From Marsupella aquatica (Eukaryota; Marchantiophyta): a DNA stretch of 64,000 bases. The stretch spans positions 17,980,001 to 18,044,000 of the forward strand of contig OZ316896.1 in assembly GCA_973895155.1 (NCBI GenBank), in the 5' to 3' direction. The translations under genes were made by a program, and so were the position numbers. The notes under the pieces are model-generated. The model was not told the origin of the DNA, did no database searches, and was given only the letters and a program-made list of their open reading frames with translations. Below are positions 35,462-48,277 of this stretch, one piece after another (within the stretch, counting starts at the first letter, position 1; each line of letters begins with the position of its first letter).

Positions 35462-38400
35462 CTTGGACCCTTGGTCCTGCGTACCTTGTTCTATTCAGGT
35501 GAGAAGAGAATGACCCCCAAATTTTCCCAAGTGTCAAAGTCCTTGAGGCCGCCAAAGTTGGAAAAATCCAGAAGTTATCTGGCCTTACTAGACGTTGGGG
35601 TGTGGGCCTTTTCACAGCTTTCTACCAAAGTTATTCTCGCAAACAATTCACATAGAGTTTTCTAGACTGGCGGGACACACTAGGTTATCTTGTCTTATTA
35701 GAATTGTTTGTTACATATTTTTATGTCAATTTGGTCTATTCTATGCTTTTTGTTTGTATTTTTTTGAATTTAGTGATTTCTTCCAACCCTTTAAATTTTT
35801 TCAAGTACTTAGTTTTAAGTATGTTGCTTAAATTTCTATTCATCCTTTTATTATGACGCCTTGTCATATTCCTCTAGTTTAACTATTTATTTATGCTATA
35901 GGGACTCCTCCTTTTCATGAGAATTCATTGATAAGGTAAACTCTCCAAACTCTATCCAACTACTGTAGGACACTATCCAACGATGCCCTGTAATTTATAT
36001 GTCTATTGTCTAAAAAAATTCCAATGCTTATGGTTTATAGATTAATAGGTGTCAACTAAACAGAGCCCCTACCTAAATAGAGAGCCCCCAAAATTTTAGA
36101 AAGGTACAAAATAATTTACTTGGCTTTCATCACAAAATACTGGACCTACAAGGTACACTGACTTGTAGATTCAATTTAATGTACTTCTTTCACCCACAGA
36201 GTACCATACATCTCTTCACTTTAATGATGTATTTTTTTATAATTATTGTTTCAATAGTCTTGAATAAGATATGATAGCTTGTGTTGTATAAATTATACTT
36301 TATTGTGAATAAGTCAAAATAGGTGTGTGTTAGAATGGGCCAGCTATATAGTTAAGTGTCTCGGGGCTAAACGAGAGTTTCTAGTTCGTTTACTGCCCCA
36401 TGTCTGTAAAGCAAACTGCAATCACCAGAAGTCACGCTTGGGACACATTTCACCTAAAGGTTGCATCATTCTTTGTCCAGCTCCCTCCTTGCTCTGAGTG
36501 GAGAAGATCTGAGGGTGGTCCACTTTAATGCAAACGACTGAAAATAAAATTGGACCAAGCTGCCAGATGAACAGACCTCCAAAGGATGTGGTCTAAAAAT
36601 GGGACAAAAATGTGTTTCATGTATGCTAAACTTAGGCCCCACTTGATTCCAAGTTGTATCCACAAAAGTTTGGCAGGAAACTGCCCACAATGTTTGTAAA
36701 TTGAATGCCAACAGTATCTCCCCATTGGACGGCCCCAATCACTTCGTAGAGACCAGAAAATAAAGAAAATTGCCTCACTGCCTTGTAAAGCCACCCCAGT
36801 GAACTCCAGTTGGGGTTGAGGTTTTGTGCAAAAGCTGGATGACTTATGAAGCTGGAACTCAGAAACTCACTTGCCTCAATGGAGATTGTTATTGTTGGGC
36901 TACTCTTTTAGAGACACCTAGTCTCTAGCAAACTCTGCACTTTTGTGGACCCACAACCCATAACATTCAGAAATGTGAAAACATCCATCCTCATGTCTTC
37001 ACCTTTTCGGTGTGATGGAAAATGTGCAATCATGCACAGCTTTAGACTGCGAAACCCTATAGACAGCACTATGTACGGTCTAGGATTCACTTTGGACATC
37101 TCCCCACAAGGAGAGCATTGATTTACTTTGATTCTTGGCTAGCTCAAAAAGCTTTTCAGTTTAGCTTTACCAGACTTTTCAGTTTTGGGGGGGTCTTTCT
37201 ATTCTTCTCCACTTTATGCGGCTTTCTGGCTCCTAGTTTGGAGCCTTCTGTTATTTTCCAGTGTTATATATATTAGAGTCCTCTTCCTTCCAATGTGAGT
37301 ACTGTATGTTTTTTGCCTCGTAAACAATTGCACAAGAGCACGTACTACTGTTCCCCTGCATGGAAATTTGTGGGTCTTGTGACAATGCAGACATCTCGAC
37401 TTGAACCATACGCAATCAATTACCGTCAATTTGTAGTTTTCTTCAATCTCGTCTACTACCTCGTTCTGGTGACTGCATAAAATTTGGTGTTGGAAAGTCT
37501 GGTCAATCATGAGTCTTAACCTTTTTTGACTCTCAAAGTCCTGTGGTAAATTTGGTCCTCCGTTCAAGTCCTGCACTAGCTCCCCTTGTGGGTATTGAAT
37601 TAATTTGTGGGTAAGCGCCACCAAATCGAGGTCTTCTTCTCAGGTGCAATTTAAAAAGTCCAGAGGACATGACATCTCAGAAACTCTACTCTGACGCCAG
37701 GGTAGTCGCAATCCGATTCACTGTCAGCTCTCTGACTTGTTGGTGAAGGTTCGTCTTCTTGGAGTAATTTGTGGGGAAGCGCCACCAAGTCCAGGTCTTC
37801 ACATCATAATTACATTTTTGGACATTCGTACCTGCATATTAGAAAGGCCAGAGGGAATGAAATCTCAGAACCATTTCACTGTCGAGATATTCGCATTCCG
37901 ATTCAGCTCACAGTGCAGGTGAGCAAACACACCACTAACTTTCAACAGGTGACAGTGATCTAAATTTATCCTCATGTTCTGAAACAGCAAGATGCATATT
38001 TCAAACCTGTGCCAGTATCTGGACCAAGGTCTACCTAGCCAAAATCAATGGCCAAATTCAACCCTCGCGAATGAGTTCTGAGCCAGCTCCTAGACTCGGA
38101 TACCAAATCCTGCTTCCTCCATAAACTACCCCTCGTGACAAAATCTACAGGGTGAAACAGAGGAGCTCAATCGAGGAGTAGGCTGTGGCTGTCTATTTCG
38201 AGCATTCAAGTAGGTGGTAAGGCAACCACCTAACAACACCAACTGGATATTGCTTCTGCAGGTGTGGTGCGTTTTATAAATGACACAAAATTCAGGGAGT
38301 GGTTAGCCAGATTGGGGGTCCATCACCGTTTAATAGCCTACACACCGTGACAGTGAAAAGAGTGACAGCTATTTAGTACCCAAGTCGACATTCTGCCTCC

Positions 38401-38807
38401 GTTGCAAAGAGCAGTGATAACAAAAACTCTTGTCCATGCCTCTGCAATCGCTTGGTGTAATGCCCAGCCCCTTGTCTCAAAAGGACTTCCATGACTGCAT
38501 AATGCGATAAATATCTGGTCAGATACCCCAAAACCCATCAAGCTACTCTTCATCCGATTTCTAAGGGCTCAACGAGTTTACAGGTCAGACCTGAGGAATA
38601 AACAAACATTGCTTTTGCCAAAGCCAGAAAGGAACGCTTTTGGCATTACTAGCCCAATTTTACTACAAAACCATTCCCCCTTTTTCAACAGAAGATTGTA
38701 AGTTCTCAACGTATCCTAGTAACAAAACATTCCGCCCCACCAAAATCTGTTAGCAACAAAAAACCAAAACATCTTCATCAAATTTTACACATACCTGTCT
38801 CTGCGCG
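35462..38807. other. Gene-free spacer downstream of the helicase gene
   Basis: No supported gene. A diverged tandem duplication of about 155 bp lies at roughly 37595-37920, with AATTTGTGGG, AAGCGCCACCAA and AGGTCTTC in both copies. A 136-codon minus-strand frame at 37214-37624 is Gln/Asn-rich, has no domain I recognise and overlaps the first copy of that duplication. It may be an old transposon fragment. Confidence 0.45.
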
Positions 38808-41800
38808 CTATCTAAAGTCCTCGCTCAGAATGTCCTCAACATTTTTCGGTGGAATGAAGTCAAACATGTAAATCAATGGACGCTGCACCGGGAACGATGA
38901 TTGCAAATTATTTCTCATAGGGCAATATCCGCCAAATGTGTTCACATCAAACGGAACCGAAGTTCTGAGGAAGAAAAACGATTCTCTGGCGGCCCTCTCC
39001 ACCTGCGAAGTTTTGAGATTCAAATCAGGACAATACCTTCATGTCGAGCCGGAGCATGTTTTTCATTTCAAAGACTAGGATTTCAGAGTGACCAATAAAG
39101 AAGCAATAATTAATAAGCACAAAATACTGTAAAATAAAATTAAGAAGTTACTAACAATCTGTACATAGAACATATTTGAGTAATCACTAGACTTCCTCAC
39201 TAAGATGCAAAATTTCATGAATGACTTTTTCATCCAAGGTAGTTGACAGGTTTTCATTTACAGGGTAATACCTGCCACCGGCAGTACTGATCGTTGCACA
39301 AAGTAATGATTACTGGAACAGAGTGTACTTTTGAGGAAATCATGATAACGCTCAATGATGCGAAAAACTTAAGCATAAGATCCTGGTGCTTTGCAGCATT
39401 CTCGTCAACGTCTGCAAAGGGGAAATTCCAAAGAATACATCTCACTCCTTCCCACGGAATCGAGTGTACTCTTCTCTTGCCGTTTTCTGAAGAGGTCATA
39501 AGAGACGTGACATCTACATTCCACCTCAATTGCATCTCCAGCCTAGCAAGCCTCGTCAACCTCTCGTGTAGCAGGGGATTGTGCAAAAATATTTCTTTCT
39601 TGTCCAGAGAGGTCGCAATTATATTCCTCGGATCAACGAAACGCGAAAGGGCATCGGCGAATGAAAAATCTCCTTCGCCGAATAGGAGTAAGTAATCCTT
39701 GTCATTGACAACTGGGAGTAGATCAAGCATGGACTGTGCATTTGGGGCAGGCTCATCAAAGTTGGGTGGTGCAATGTCACTCGGTAGAGCGTATCTTTGA
39801 GGGTCGGCATGCGAAAACCTGCATGCATCACCATATCGACAGCCCTGCAGAGAAAGAGAAGACCACAAACACGCTCACAAAGTAATGCAGGATCGAAACT
39901 CCAAGCAAGGGGAAAAATAGCATGCTCATACCCGAACACTACCAGCGTTTCACAGCGAAGGCTTGGCGTTTGTTTCAGATGGGTTTGTATCCATATGTGT
40001 ACTGGACGTGCAAGTCCACCATTCCGATAGGAAATGGTCAACTCAGTCGGTCACATAGATCAAATCCGGTAGGTTATTTAGATAGAGCTGTAAATGAGGG
40101 CAGGCAAACTAAAACGCACAATCCAAAATGAGTTGGATGCGAAATCCAGAAATTAAAGGGTAATGTTGGTTTCAGAAACTAGAGCTGTGAATTCGTGCTC
40201 CGAATCATCCTGTGATATACACCTAAAAGAACGATGCAAAGATTACTTTAGGAGTTTCTATTAACTAGCCAGGAGAAGAAAACGGTAGAGATTGCGCTGT
40301 AGAGTCATACGCTTGGTGAATTGTAGAACTTGCAGCGCATTGGGCTGGCGCTCAGAGAATGCGAGAATAAGCAAAGTGCCCCCTTATTACAAATCCCTTT
40401 TTGAAAGTAGCTGCAAAGAGGAGGTGCGCTAGACAGTTGCTCTCCTAAGGTCTCGCCAACAAATTCTGAGATGATCCGCTGCTGAGTCCCTCGTTGCGCC
40501 TGAAAAGACATAGGAACAGCAGCCAACACAATCAGGATCAAGCCATGGAGTCCCTTTATAACAATTATCTGTCACGTGAAAGGCAGAACAAATCCCATTC
40601 ATACTTATGGACACTTCGGATCCAGCCAGGAGGAGGATAGCAGCTCTAATAAGTAGCTCGACTACCACCTCATATGTGGCAAGTAATACACGAAGAAGAT
40701 TGTAAGATCCCACCAACTCACCTCAACGATAAGTGCGGAGAGCAATTGCTCAGCTGCTGGAGATTGGAAAGTGCCAGAGTGAGTATAAGGAACTGAAGTG
40801 CAAGTCACTGAGTCATCATCTGCATCACTCCACTCGGGCTTGGAATTGTGACTTATTTCGGAATTTCCATTGACTTCACGATGACCATCGACTTCACCAT
40901 TTCCATTATACTGATGTCTGCCAATGAATTTGTCATCGCGAGCATCCACCTGTCCATTGCCACTGCATTTCTCACCATTTATTGCTTGACCATTGGTTTT
41001 ACTTTCATCACTGCTTCTGACTTCTTTATGGCCATTGATGGTTTTTTCTGACTCTTGAAATGACCAGTCATTCCAAGCATCAGAATTGCCATCATGATGA
41101 TTAGAGGAATCAACACATGTATCATCATAATTGTATTCTGAACTGGCCCTGTTCCCTGATTCATGAAATGACCGGTCATTCCAGCCATTATGAGAGGTAA
41201 CACCATTCCCTGCTTGAGTGGAACATGAGTGCTGGAAATTCTCTGTCATGACGTACGACAGAGGCCCTGAAATCTTGCAAAGGAACTCTGGCCGAAATCG
41301 ATGCAGGGCTTCCATGATAGTGTCCGCTGGATGGAAAGAAGAGTTCCAGAGAGAAACATTAGTACAAGCTCGTGATATTATAGACACCAACTTGGCTACA
41401 ACGGAAATTGCTCCACACTTTTGACATTTAGCAAACTCTATAACAAAGGATTTGTATCCACATGATCTCGACATACCTGTCTCAGCAACTGAGCGGAGTG
41501 AAGTTAGGGAGAGACTATGTTGTGTGCACCAGTCAAACTCCAGATTCTCTTGATCAGACTTCTGAGACCTGTCATTATGTAGCCTTGAGAATTTTAATTG
41601 TTGAACCAACGAATCCAGACGGCAATTGTCCTGCATGGAGTGACAAATGTGAAGGAACGGAGGCTTACTTTCAGGACTTCCACCCGGATCAAATAATCAC
41701 CTACAGTACTCCCTTTCATTAAAATGGACAAAATCTTCCACAGGACTGGTAGGCAGCCCACTTGTTTCAGCCTTGGTCGTTGAAATCCAAGATGAAGAGA

Positions 41801-44800
41801 ATGGCTGACCTTGAAAGAACGCTGCCAAAATTCGAACGCATTGAGGTTTGCGAGCATGATTGTTGAGTGTACCAGCTGACCTTGACCCTCTTCATTGTTT
41901 GCAGGCTTATAGTAACTCTCCACGTTGCGCTGATACTGAATCACGCATGAAGCATTCATCGCATTGCATTAACTATCTTGACTGTCCCTACAGCGAAACT
42001 TAAAAGCATGGTAAACAATCATGCAAAGTCAAGAAACCAGAACTTTGCAAACCAGCAAGGTATGGACAAAGGTCTACCAACGGCTAAGTTTTTCAGAAGA
42101 AAGCAAGACGAGAGGGAATTTTAAACCGAGGCTAGGATGTCCAGACCAGGTAAGCATTTCCAAAAGGCTTCACTATTGGATTTGGGGTGGAGTGCGAAAT
42201 GGCAGCCAGCACTGCACTTTCTCGTGGATAGCCGAGCTGTCCTCCCCTGACCACTAATACCGAGGCCTCCAAAGAGAGAGGAAGAGATACGAGAAGCTGT
42301 CCATATATGGTCGGCTGATGTTTTCCCTTTGCATCGGTATACATTGCATTCATATCTTCGAGCTTCTCCAGAGCATCTTCAACCGTCTCACGTGGTGGTG
42401 CATTCATACTTTTCTTCAGAAGAGCTACATTAAAGAAGAAACGTGTATCAACTTTTTGTATCCGTCATGTTGTCTAAGTAAAACTCTTCAACCAAATTAG
42501 CGCAACCCAAACCAGCAATACAGCACCGAAAAACCAGCCAGGTCTTCTCAACTAAAATCCGCAAGTTCATCCCTGACATTGCAGTATCTTAAGATACTTC
42601 CACCTCCAAAAATGAGTGGAGCGATCCTTGGAGATCACTAGTCTTGTCTGAAAAAGTAATTAGAGCCCATGCGTGCCACATGCTGGATGATCTTACTGAG
42701 GTCGAGTCTAGATCATCTACAGCCTCTCATGGAAATCGAGACAATCCCTGTTCCTTCCAGACCTACTTTAATTAGGTACGGTTTGCATTAACACCGATCA
42801 CAGCCAAGATGAGGTTGAAGAGAACCTGCTGGATCATTAAGAGCCTTTGATGCAGCACAAAGGATCATCAGTACTTGCTTCCTGAGGGACAAGAGCTGCA
42901 TGGCAGGTGTCTCAAACTTCTCAAACCTTATGAAATGATTTCGAGGCACCATACGGTAAACTGTACCATCACAAGTCCGTCCTGTTCTTCCCTTACGCTG
43001 GTCAGCCTGCGAGATATTGTTGACATCTATCAGAGCCATTCGGAAATCCTCACTGAAACTCAAGAGCTCCAAAGACAATAACTTATTTCGAGAAGTCCGA
43101 ACTCAGCAAGAAGCCGTAAAGAAAATTGGTGAAATTTCTCTCTGACCTGGGATTGAGAAACCCATACAAGACGAGTCTGTTCCCTCTTCGAGATGCTATC
43201 CCAATATACTTCAAGAGAGCGGCAAGCATCTATGACAAACGAAACTCCTGATATTGTTATAGACGATTCTGCAACATTTGTGGCCAGAATAATCTGAACA
43301 ATCCGAAGGACAGATCTGTTAGATTGTGAAATACCTTTGATCAAACGAAATTAAGCTGTAGAATTTCCACAGTGAGACATTGAATTCCAGTCTTATAAAA
43401 TCTGTATCCCACGCATGCAAATAACCTAAAGTAAAAATTCATTGCATACATAAGGTTAAGATTAATATCTGCATTCTAGAGCCCAATATTCTGATAATGT
43501 TGATCAGTATTATACGTGATTAGCTACAACAGAAAGTAGACACAACGAGGGTGGAAAAAAAATCTTGACTCTGCTTCAAGCTCTCGATATGATAGGAATA
43601 GTAGTAAAAGTCATTAAAGGAACTCCAAGATGTTGTGGGCAACAAACCTTTCGCTGTTTGAGAGGGCAAGCTTCCATTGCCCTGATTGATTGCTCCATAT
43701 CTATACTTCTGTGTAGGACGTAAACTTGAAATGGTTTACGAGAGTTATTCAGTAGCGACCACTGCAGTTCAAGGGCCCTATATGTGGGAAGAAAGACGAG
43801 AACATTCTTAGAAAAATCAGGCTCGGAGTTATGGAGATGAACAATCAGGTCTTTGATCAGCTTCTGCGTTGGGACCCCAATATCAACTCCTCTTTCTGCA
43901 GGTGCAAAATTCGCCTTCATGGCGTCTAGGACAGCCATGTGTTCTGAAGTAGTCCCCAGGAGCTTTACGGCCTGCAGCATTTTCCATACAATTGGGTTAA
44001 TAACTCTCGTCAACTTAGTCACAGATATATCTCTAATTCTCGATAGGAGATGTCTTGATTACTGCCGTGTCGAAAGTTACCTGCTCAAGATAGACAACCT
44101 TGGTGTTCAGAATAACACTCTGAAATTTTTCAGCAATATTCTCAATAGCGATCTTCTCCACACCTTCCCCACGATCAATATCCTTGAAGTACTCCTCGTA
44201 TTTCAGCAAATCCGCTGTTGCTGACATGAGGACCAACCTGCATTGGAATTCCCCAAAAATCAACCGTAAGAGATGCCGCCAAAATTCTTGAGAACTATCA
44301 TGGGCAAGGGGAGTAGAAAAACACATCAGCAAGAATGCTTGGGCGCATTCCAGAATTCGAGAAGGGCGATAACTTCAGCACTCGAGAAAGTTGTCCTGAA
44401 GTACCGTTATATCCAGTGTGAGCGACCGCATGCCTCCACGACTTGAAATCAGCCTTGAATGGTTGCAATTTGCTTTCAATGGAGAGATACAAACTAAAAT
44501 GCTCTTGCCAGCTGACACTCCCGAAGCTCAACTAAGATGATCGTATGTATGACGTACTACCACACAAACGGTTCGTTATACTTGGAGTGCTCAGAAAGGG
44601 TAATGCGGTTTTTTTGGAACAGATCCTTGGGAGAAAATCACAGGAAAATAATTCAGCACCGCTGTCTACTCCCATGCATGGAAACACACATGCCAAGAAA
44701 ATGGCTGCTTTGTCAGGTCTATAGGTGCTCACTTTACATTGGTCGACCGTAATAGCTGCTTCACACACGTCAGGACCAAATCAGACTCAACTGATCGTTC

Positions 44801-45840
44801 GTGAACTTCGTCCAAAATGAGAACCTTGTATCTGGAGAGAGCATTCGGTCCATTGATTCGTAATTCCTCAAATAAGATTCCTGCCGTTTTGAACACGATA
44901 TTCGTCCTACAACCAGAATCCCATGACAAGTATTACATGACCCAGATCTACATGACTATACACAATCTTGAACGGTAAGCTAGTGAATTTTAATCATAAG
45001 CACTATCAAATAACTGCAGAACGAATATCAATGAGGTGAGTACCGTGTTGTACTGAGGTTAAGCTGCCCGATTTGGTAGCCCACATCTCCTCCTAAAGCA
45101 CACCCACGCTCTTCGGCGACTCGTTTAGCCACAGCAACAACAGCAAGTCTACGAGGCTGGGTACACAATATCGGTCCTAAACCTTCGTCCAAGAGCATCT
45201 GCGGCACTTGAGAGCTCTTCCCTGCAACAATGAATTGCAGAACCAAATACCGAGGTTTATCTCCATACCAACGTTTCCGGAAAAAAATTGATATCTATAC
45301 AGGAATTTCGGTGAGCAAACGGGACCAGAACATTCCAGGCAGATTCCAACGTAGTAGTAGGGAAGACCCTCAACGTGATGTACAATAGACGACGGTCAAT
45401 ATCACTCAATCTTTCCTGTGGTTACTTCCGCAATTACGAGGGTGCCGTTTAACTTTCTGCGTCCTATAAAATTCATCTCCTCCCCCTGAAGAATCAGCAC
45501 ATTTCTCCGACATTCTAGCAGAACAAAAGAGAAACTAAAAGGGTCGCGTAAATCCAGCTTCCCACATGCTATATTAACCTCAGAACAAGCGTACAACTGA
45601 GTAGGATATACCTGAGCCCGTATCCGCAAAGATGAGAGTGACTCGATTCTCCTGCACTTTCGCTACAATGCGATTTCTATGTCTCCTGACCGGCAAATCC
45701 CTACTGGCGTGTTGCCTGGGCCCAGGTAACAGGTCTGGCGGCCTACCCCCCGTCATTGCGCGTTTCGGAACGGAATTCTGCGTTTCAAGAGAAACCCAAC
45801 CATACAATGCATCATGATCGCTGAACACAAAGGCAGCCAT
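38808..45840 (-). CDS. DEAH-type RNA helicase with CCCH zinc fingers and BMT5-like methyltransferase domain (15 exons, 1213 aa)
   Basis: Exons, in transcript order: 45840-45612, 45221-45044, 44906-44733, 44237-44081, 44013-43648, 43293-43147, 43006-42826, 42424-42147, 41935-41810, 41630-41477, 41326-40722, 40499-40311, 39844-39272, 39126-39037, 39002-38808. The frame closes. Visible helicase motifs are DTGSGKSS (Walker A, Lys 78), [12 protein letters not shown] (168-171, a DEAH variant), SAT (199-201), [12 protein letters not shown] and QRKGRTGR (420-427). A Gly/Asn/His/Asp-rich linker follows. Two CCCH fingers come next: CX7CX5CX3H at 894-912 and CX8CX5CX3H at 921-940. Last is a Rossmann-type domain with GEGDFSFA, as in yeast Bmt5-like rRNA uridine methyltransferases (DUF2431). 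The architecture matches the plant helicase/CCCH family, for example the Arabidopsis protein annotated as zinc finger CCCH 31. It probably acts in nuclear or nucleolar RNA metabolism. The acceptor of exon 5 is the least certain junction. Confidence 0.9.
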
Positions 45841-46289
45841 GGAAAGGACTGCAACTCAGTAGACAGTGTGGGGAGTACAGAATAGGACTTACGAAGAATC
45901 CCGTCCGAAGCCCCATGTACGAAGTGTCATTCGCAGTCAACGCCATCATCGCAATGCCGGCTGGTAAAAATTACTTAAACCCTCCTTTCATATCTTCCTG
46001 GTAGTCAGACAAATTTGTCATACTAATGCGATTCGGCCGACGGCAGCCATTTGGCTGTACTTAGGACGCATTTCTCGGGTCGACTAAGAGACAGAGAGAG
46101 AGAAGGTAGAATCAACTTCGGAGGTCAACTAGCCTCCACAGAGAATAGACAGAGTACAACCGGCGAGGTGCCGATGGCCCTTGTAGTGTAGTCCTGTGAC
46201 TAAATTTACAGGAGCAACGGAAACGAAATAGATACTCGCCTTCGTATATCAGCTGAGAGATCAAATTCCCAACATCCAAACTACACTCT
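45841..46289 (-). promoter_or_regulatory. Upstream region of the helicase gene
   Basis: The gene's start codon is the ATG at 45840, preceded on the minus strand by CTTTCC. The region upstream has no protein feature and presumably includes the 5' UTR and promoter. No TATA box was identified with confidence. Confidence 0.4.
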
Positions 46290-46471
46290 CTCTGCTGGGT
46301 TTATCCATTCAATTCAGGCTGCAATCTTAAGCATGAGCATTCCATACAACATAAGCATAGTGCTCGTGCTCGACTATGCACTCTGCTGGGTTTATCCATT
46401 CAATTCAGGCTGCAATCTTAAGCATGAGCATTCCATACAACATAAGCAGAGTGCTCGTGCTCGACTATGCA
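46290..46471. repeat. 91-bp tandem duplication upstream of the helicase gene
   Basis: 46290-46380 and 46381-46471 differ at a single base (CATAAGCATAG versus CATAAGCAGAG). They start CTCTGCTGGGTTTATCC and end CTCGACTATGCA. The near identity means the duplication is recent. It lies about 450 bp before the helicase start codon. Confidence 0.96.
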
Positions 46472-48153
46472 CAGCATCCCATCAGATTAGCACGAAACCT
46501 CTGAGATTTGAGAATGATCCCCTATGGCACGGCTTTCCGGAATGGACACGTTAGTGCTCCAGCCCAGCGGAAGGAGATTTTGAACGTGATAGTTTCTTCC
46601 CAAGTACGAAATACGATGGGAGAAGAGGTCTCTACTATCAACTCTCACACTGGCTTTCCCATTACAGCGGCCCATTTTCTAGCAGACAAAGAGTCAGCAT
46701 TTTTAGCTAAAATTGACGCGACTCTTACGAGAGAGCGGGAGCAAGTAGAATTCATTCACTCTCCGATTCTTGAATTGTTACGTAACGCCCACCGCCCAAT
46801 TGTACATTCTGACCATCACCCAAGGACCGGACGACTGTAAAACCCATTACTCAATTCATTCATTGGCTTACGAACTGGGCACGCACAAATTCGCCAAGAA
46901 ATGGGTTCCCGCTAAGTCCGGAAGACCGGTCCAAAGAGACGTGACGAGTGACACTGAACACACTGAACAGCGCAGAGTCCTCGACAAGAAATAATTCCCA
47001 ACGGCCATTTCTCAAACTAGTAAGCGTTCCTGACATAGGAAATAGTCATCTAACATGAGAAGCACTGTTAGAAAATCCGACGAGGAGAACGCATAACTCA
47101 ACATCGGCCACAGAGGGAGAGAAGTGTACCTTACAAAGCTCCAGGGGGCAGGGCAAACTGCTCTCTGCTCCAAAGAGTCTCCCATTCGCATGGATTGCGG
47201 CCCGGAGCTCTCCTCTACCTCCCAAACAGACCTATTTCCCAAGCATAGCACGCTCCCGAGGGTGTTTGCCTGCCTGCCTACTAATTATGGAGATCGTGCA
47301 ATCCTGCCTCTCAAGCAGCACTAAAGCTAGCTGCGGCGAGCTAAACTTTGAATGTATCTAGAAACAGAACTCGAAGCACAAACAGGATTCCAGAATGTAT
47401 GTCTCACGAACTCAACGATGCCCTTCCTTAATAACATATCCACCGAAGGATTACGAGCTGGCCTATCTACCCAGCTAAATCAGCATTGGAAGATGTGTCA
47501 ACCTCCTCGACAGGACACGATACAATAAGAGGATGCAACCAGCCAGATTTCTACTCAACAACCCAACCCAACCCAACCCAACCCAACCCAGTGCAGAACT
47601 CTACTGAACTCAGTCCCCTCCCCACCTCCTTCCACATGTGCGTCAAAGCATTGAGAAGACTACGCTCTTCCAATCCCCAAAGCCCAAACGCACAACCAAT
47701 CTCCCGCCGCTTTGCCCCTCAAGAACACGCAGTGGCCATCCCATCAGCAACTTCAGGAATCAAGCACACGCGTTTCTGATGCATTCCTCTAGAGCACAAC
47801 CTCAAAATTCTGCCCAAGACTGGGCAAATGTCGGTGGAATTCAAAACCCACAAGCAGAAGAAGCAGGAGAAGCAGGAGAATGGGCAGCAGCTCAATCCAG
47901 CCCAGCAACGAGCGACACTGAACTTGCACCTCTGGAACACAATGTGCGTACAGATTCGACACCTGCGCGTGTGCAGAGCTGTGGGATGTGAGCAGCTCGC
48001 GCCGCTGCTGATGGCTGTCAAATTGCCTGGCTCCTCGACCCATCGATTGGAGGCAGGGCGGGAGAGAAGGATGGAGGCGAGGGCAGTGAGGTGACCAAAA
48101 ACCTTCCTCGCAAAGTTAGATAAACGAACACATTGCACTACAAGCTTCTTTTT
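46472..48153. other. Spacer with unassigned open frames on both strands
   Basis: Open frames on the plus strand (46508-46840, 47486-47779, 47638-47991) and on the minus strand (47719-48165) overlap or lie close together without a recognisable domain. The part around 47850-47890 is AAGCAGGAG-rich, so its charged or Cys/Leu-rich translations reflect simple sequence. A divergent gene starting here cannot be excluded, but I see no evidence good enough to call it. The (CCCAA)n run is listed separately. Confidence 0.35.
47560..47590. repeat. (CCCAA)n microsatellite
   Basis: About six uninterrupted CCCAA units. This differs from the plant telomere unit CCCTAAA. Confidence 0.95.
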
Positions 48154-48277
48154 CAAGATTGCCAATCTGGTTGACAGTATGTCGGTAACTTACTACTGTA
48201 AAGTACAGTCTTTTCCAAGATTGCCAATCTAGTTGACAGTAAGTCAGTAACTTACTACTGTAAAGTACAGCCTTGCT
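48154..48277. repeat. 62-bp tandem duplication
   Basis: CAAGATTGCCAATCT starts at 48154 and 48216. Both copies continue with GTTGACAGTA and then AACTTACTACTGTAAAGTA, with only a few substitutions. Confidence 0.92.

Noticed and set aside
41701-41771. An additional helicase exon between the ninth and tenth exons
   Set aside because: Its phase does not fit the following exon. Direct joining of 41810 to 41630 is in phase and gives a continuous [15 protein letters not shown].
47560-47590. Possible interstitial telomere repeat
   Set aside because: The unit is CCCAA, not CCCTAAA, and there are only about six copies.
47719-48165. Minus-strand frame of 148 codons rich in Cys, Ser and Leu
   Set aside because: Its composition reflects the AAGCAGGAG-type simple sequence on the other strand, it overlaps plus-strand frames, and it runs into the 62-bp tandem duplication.
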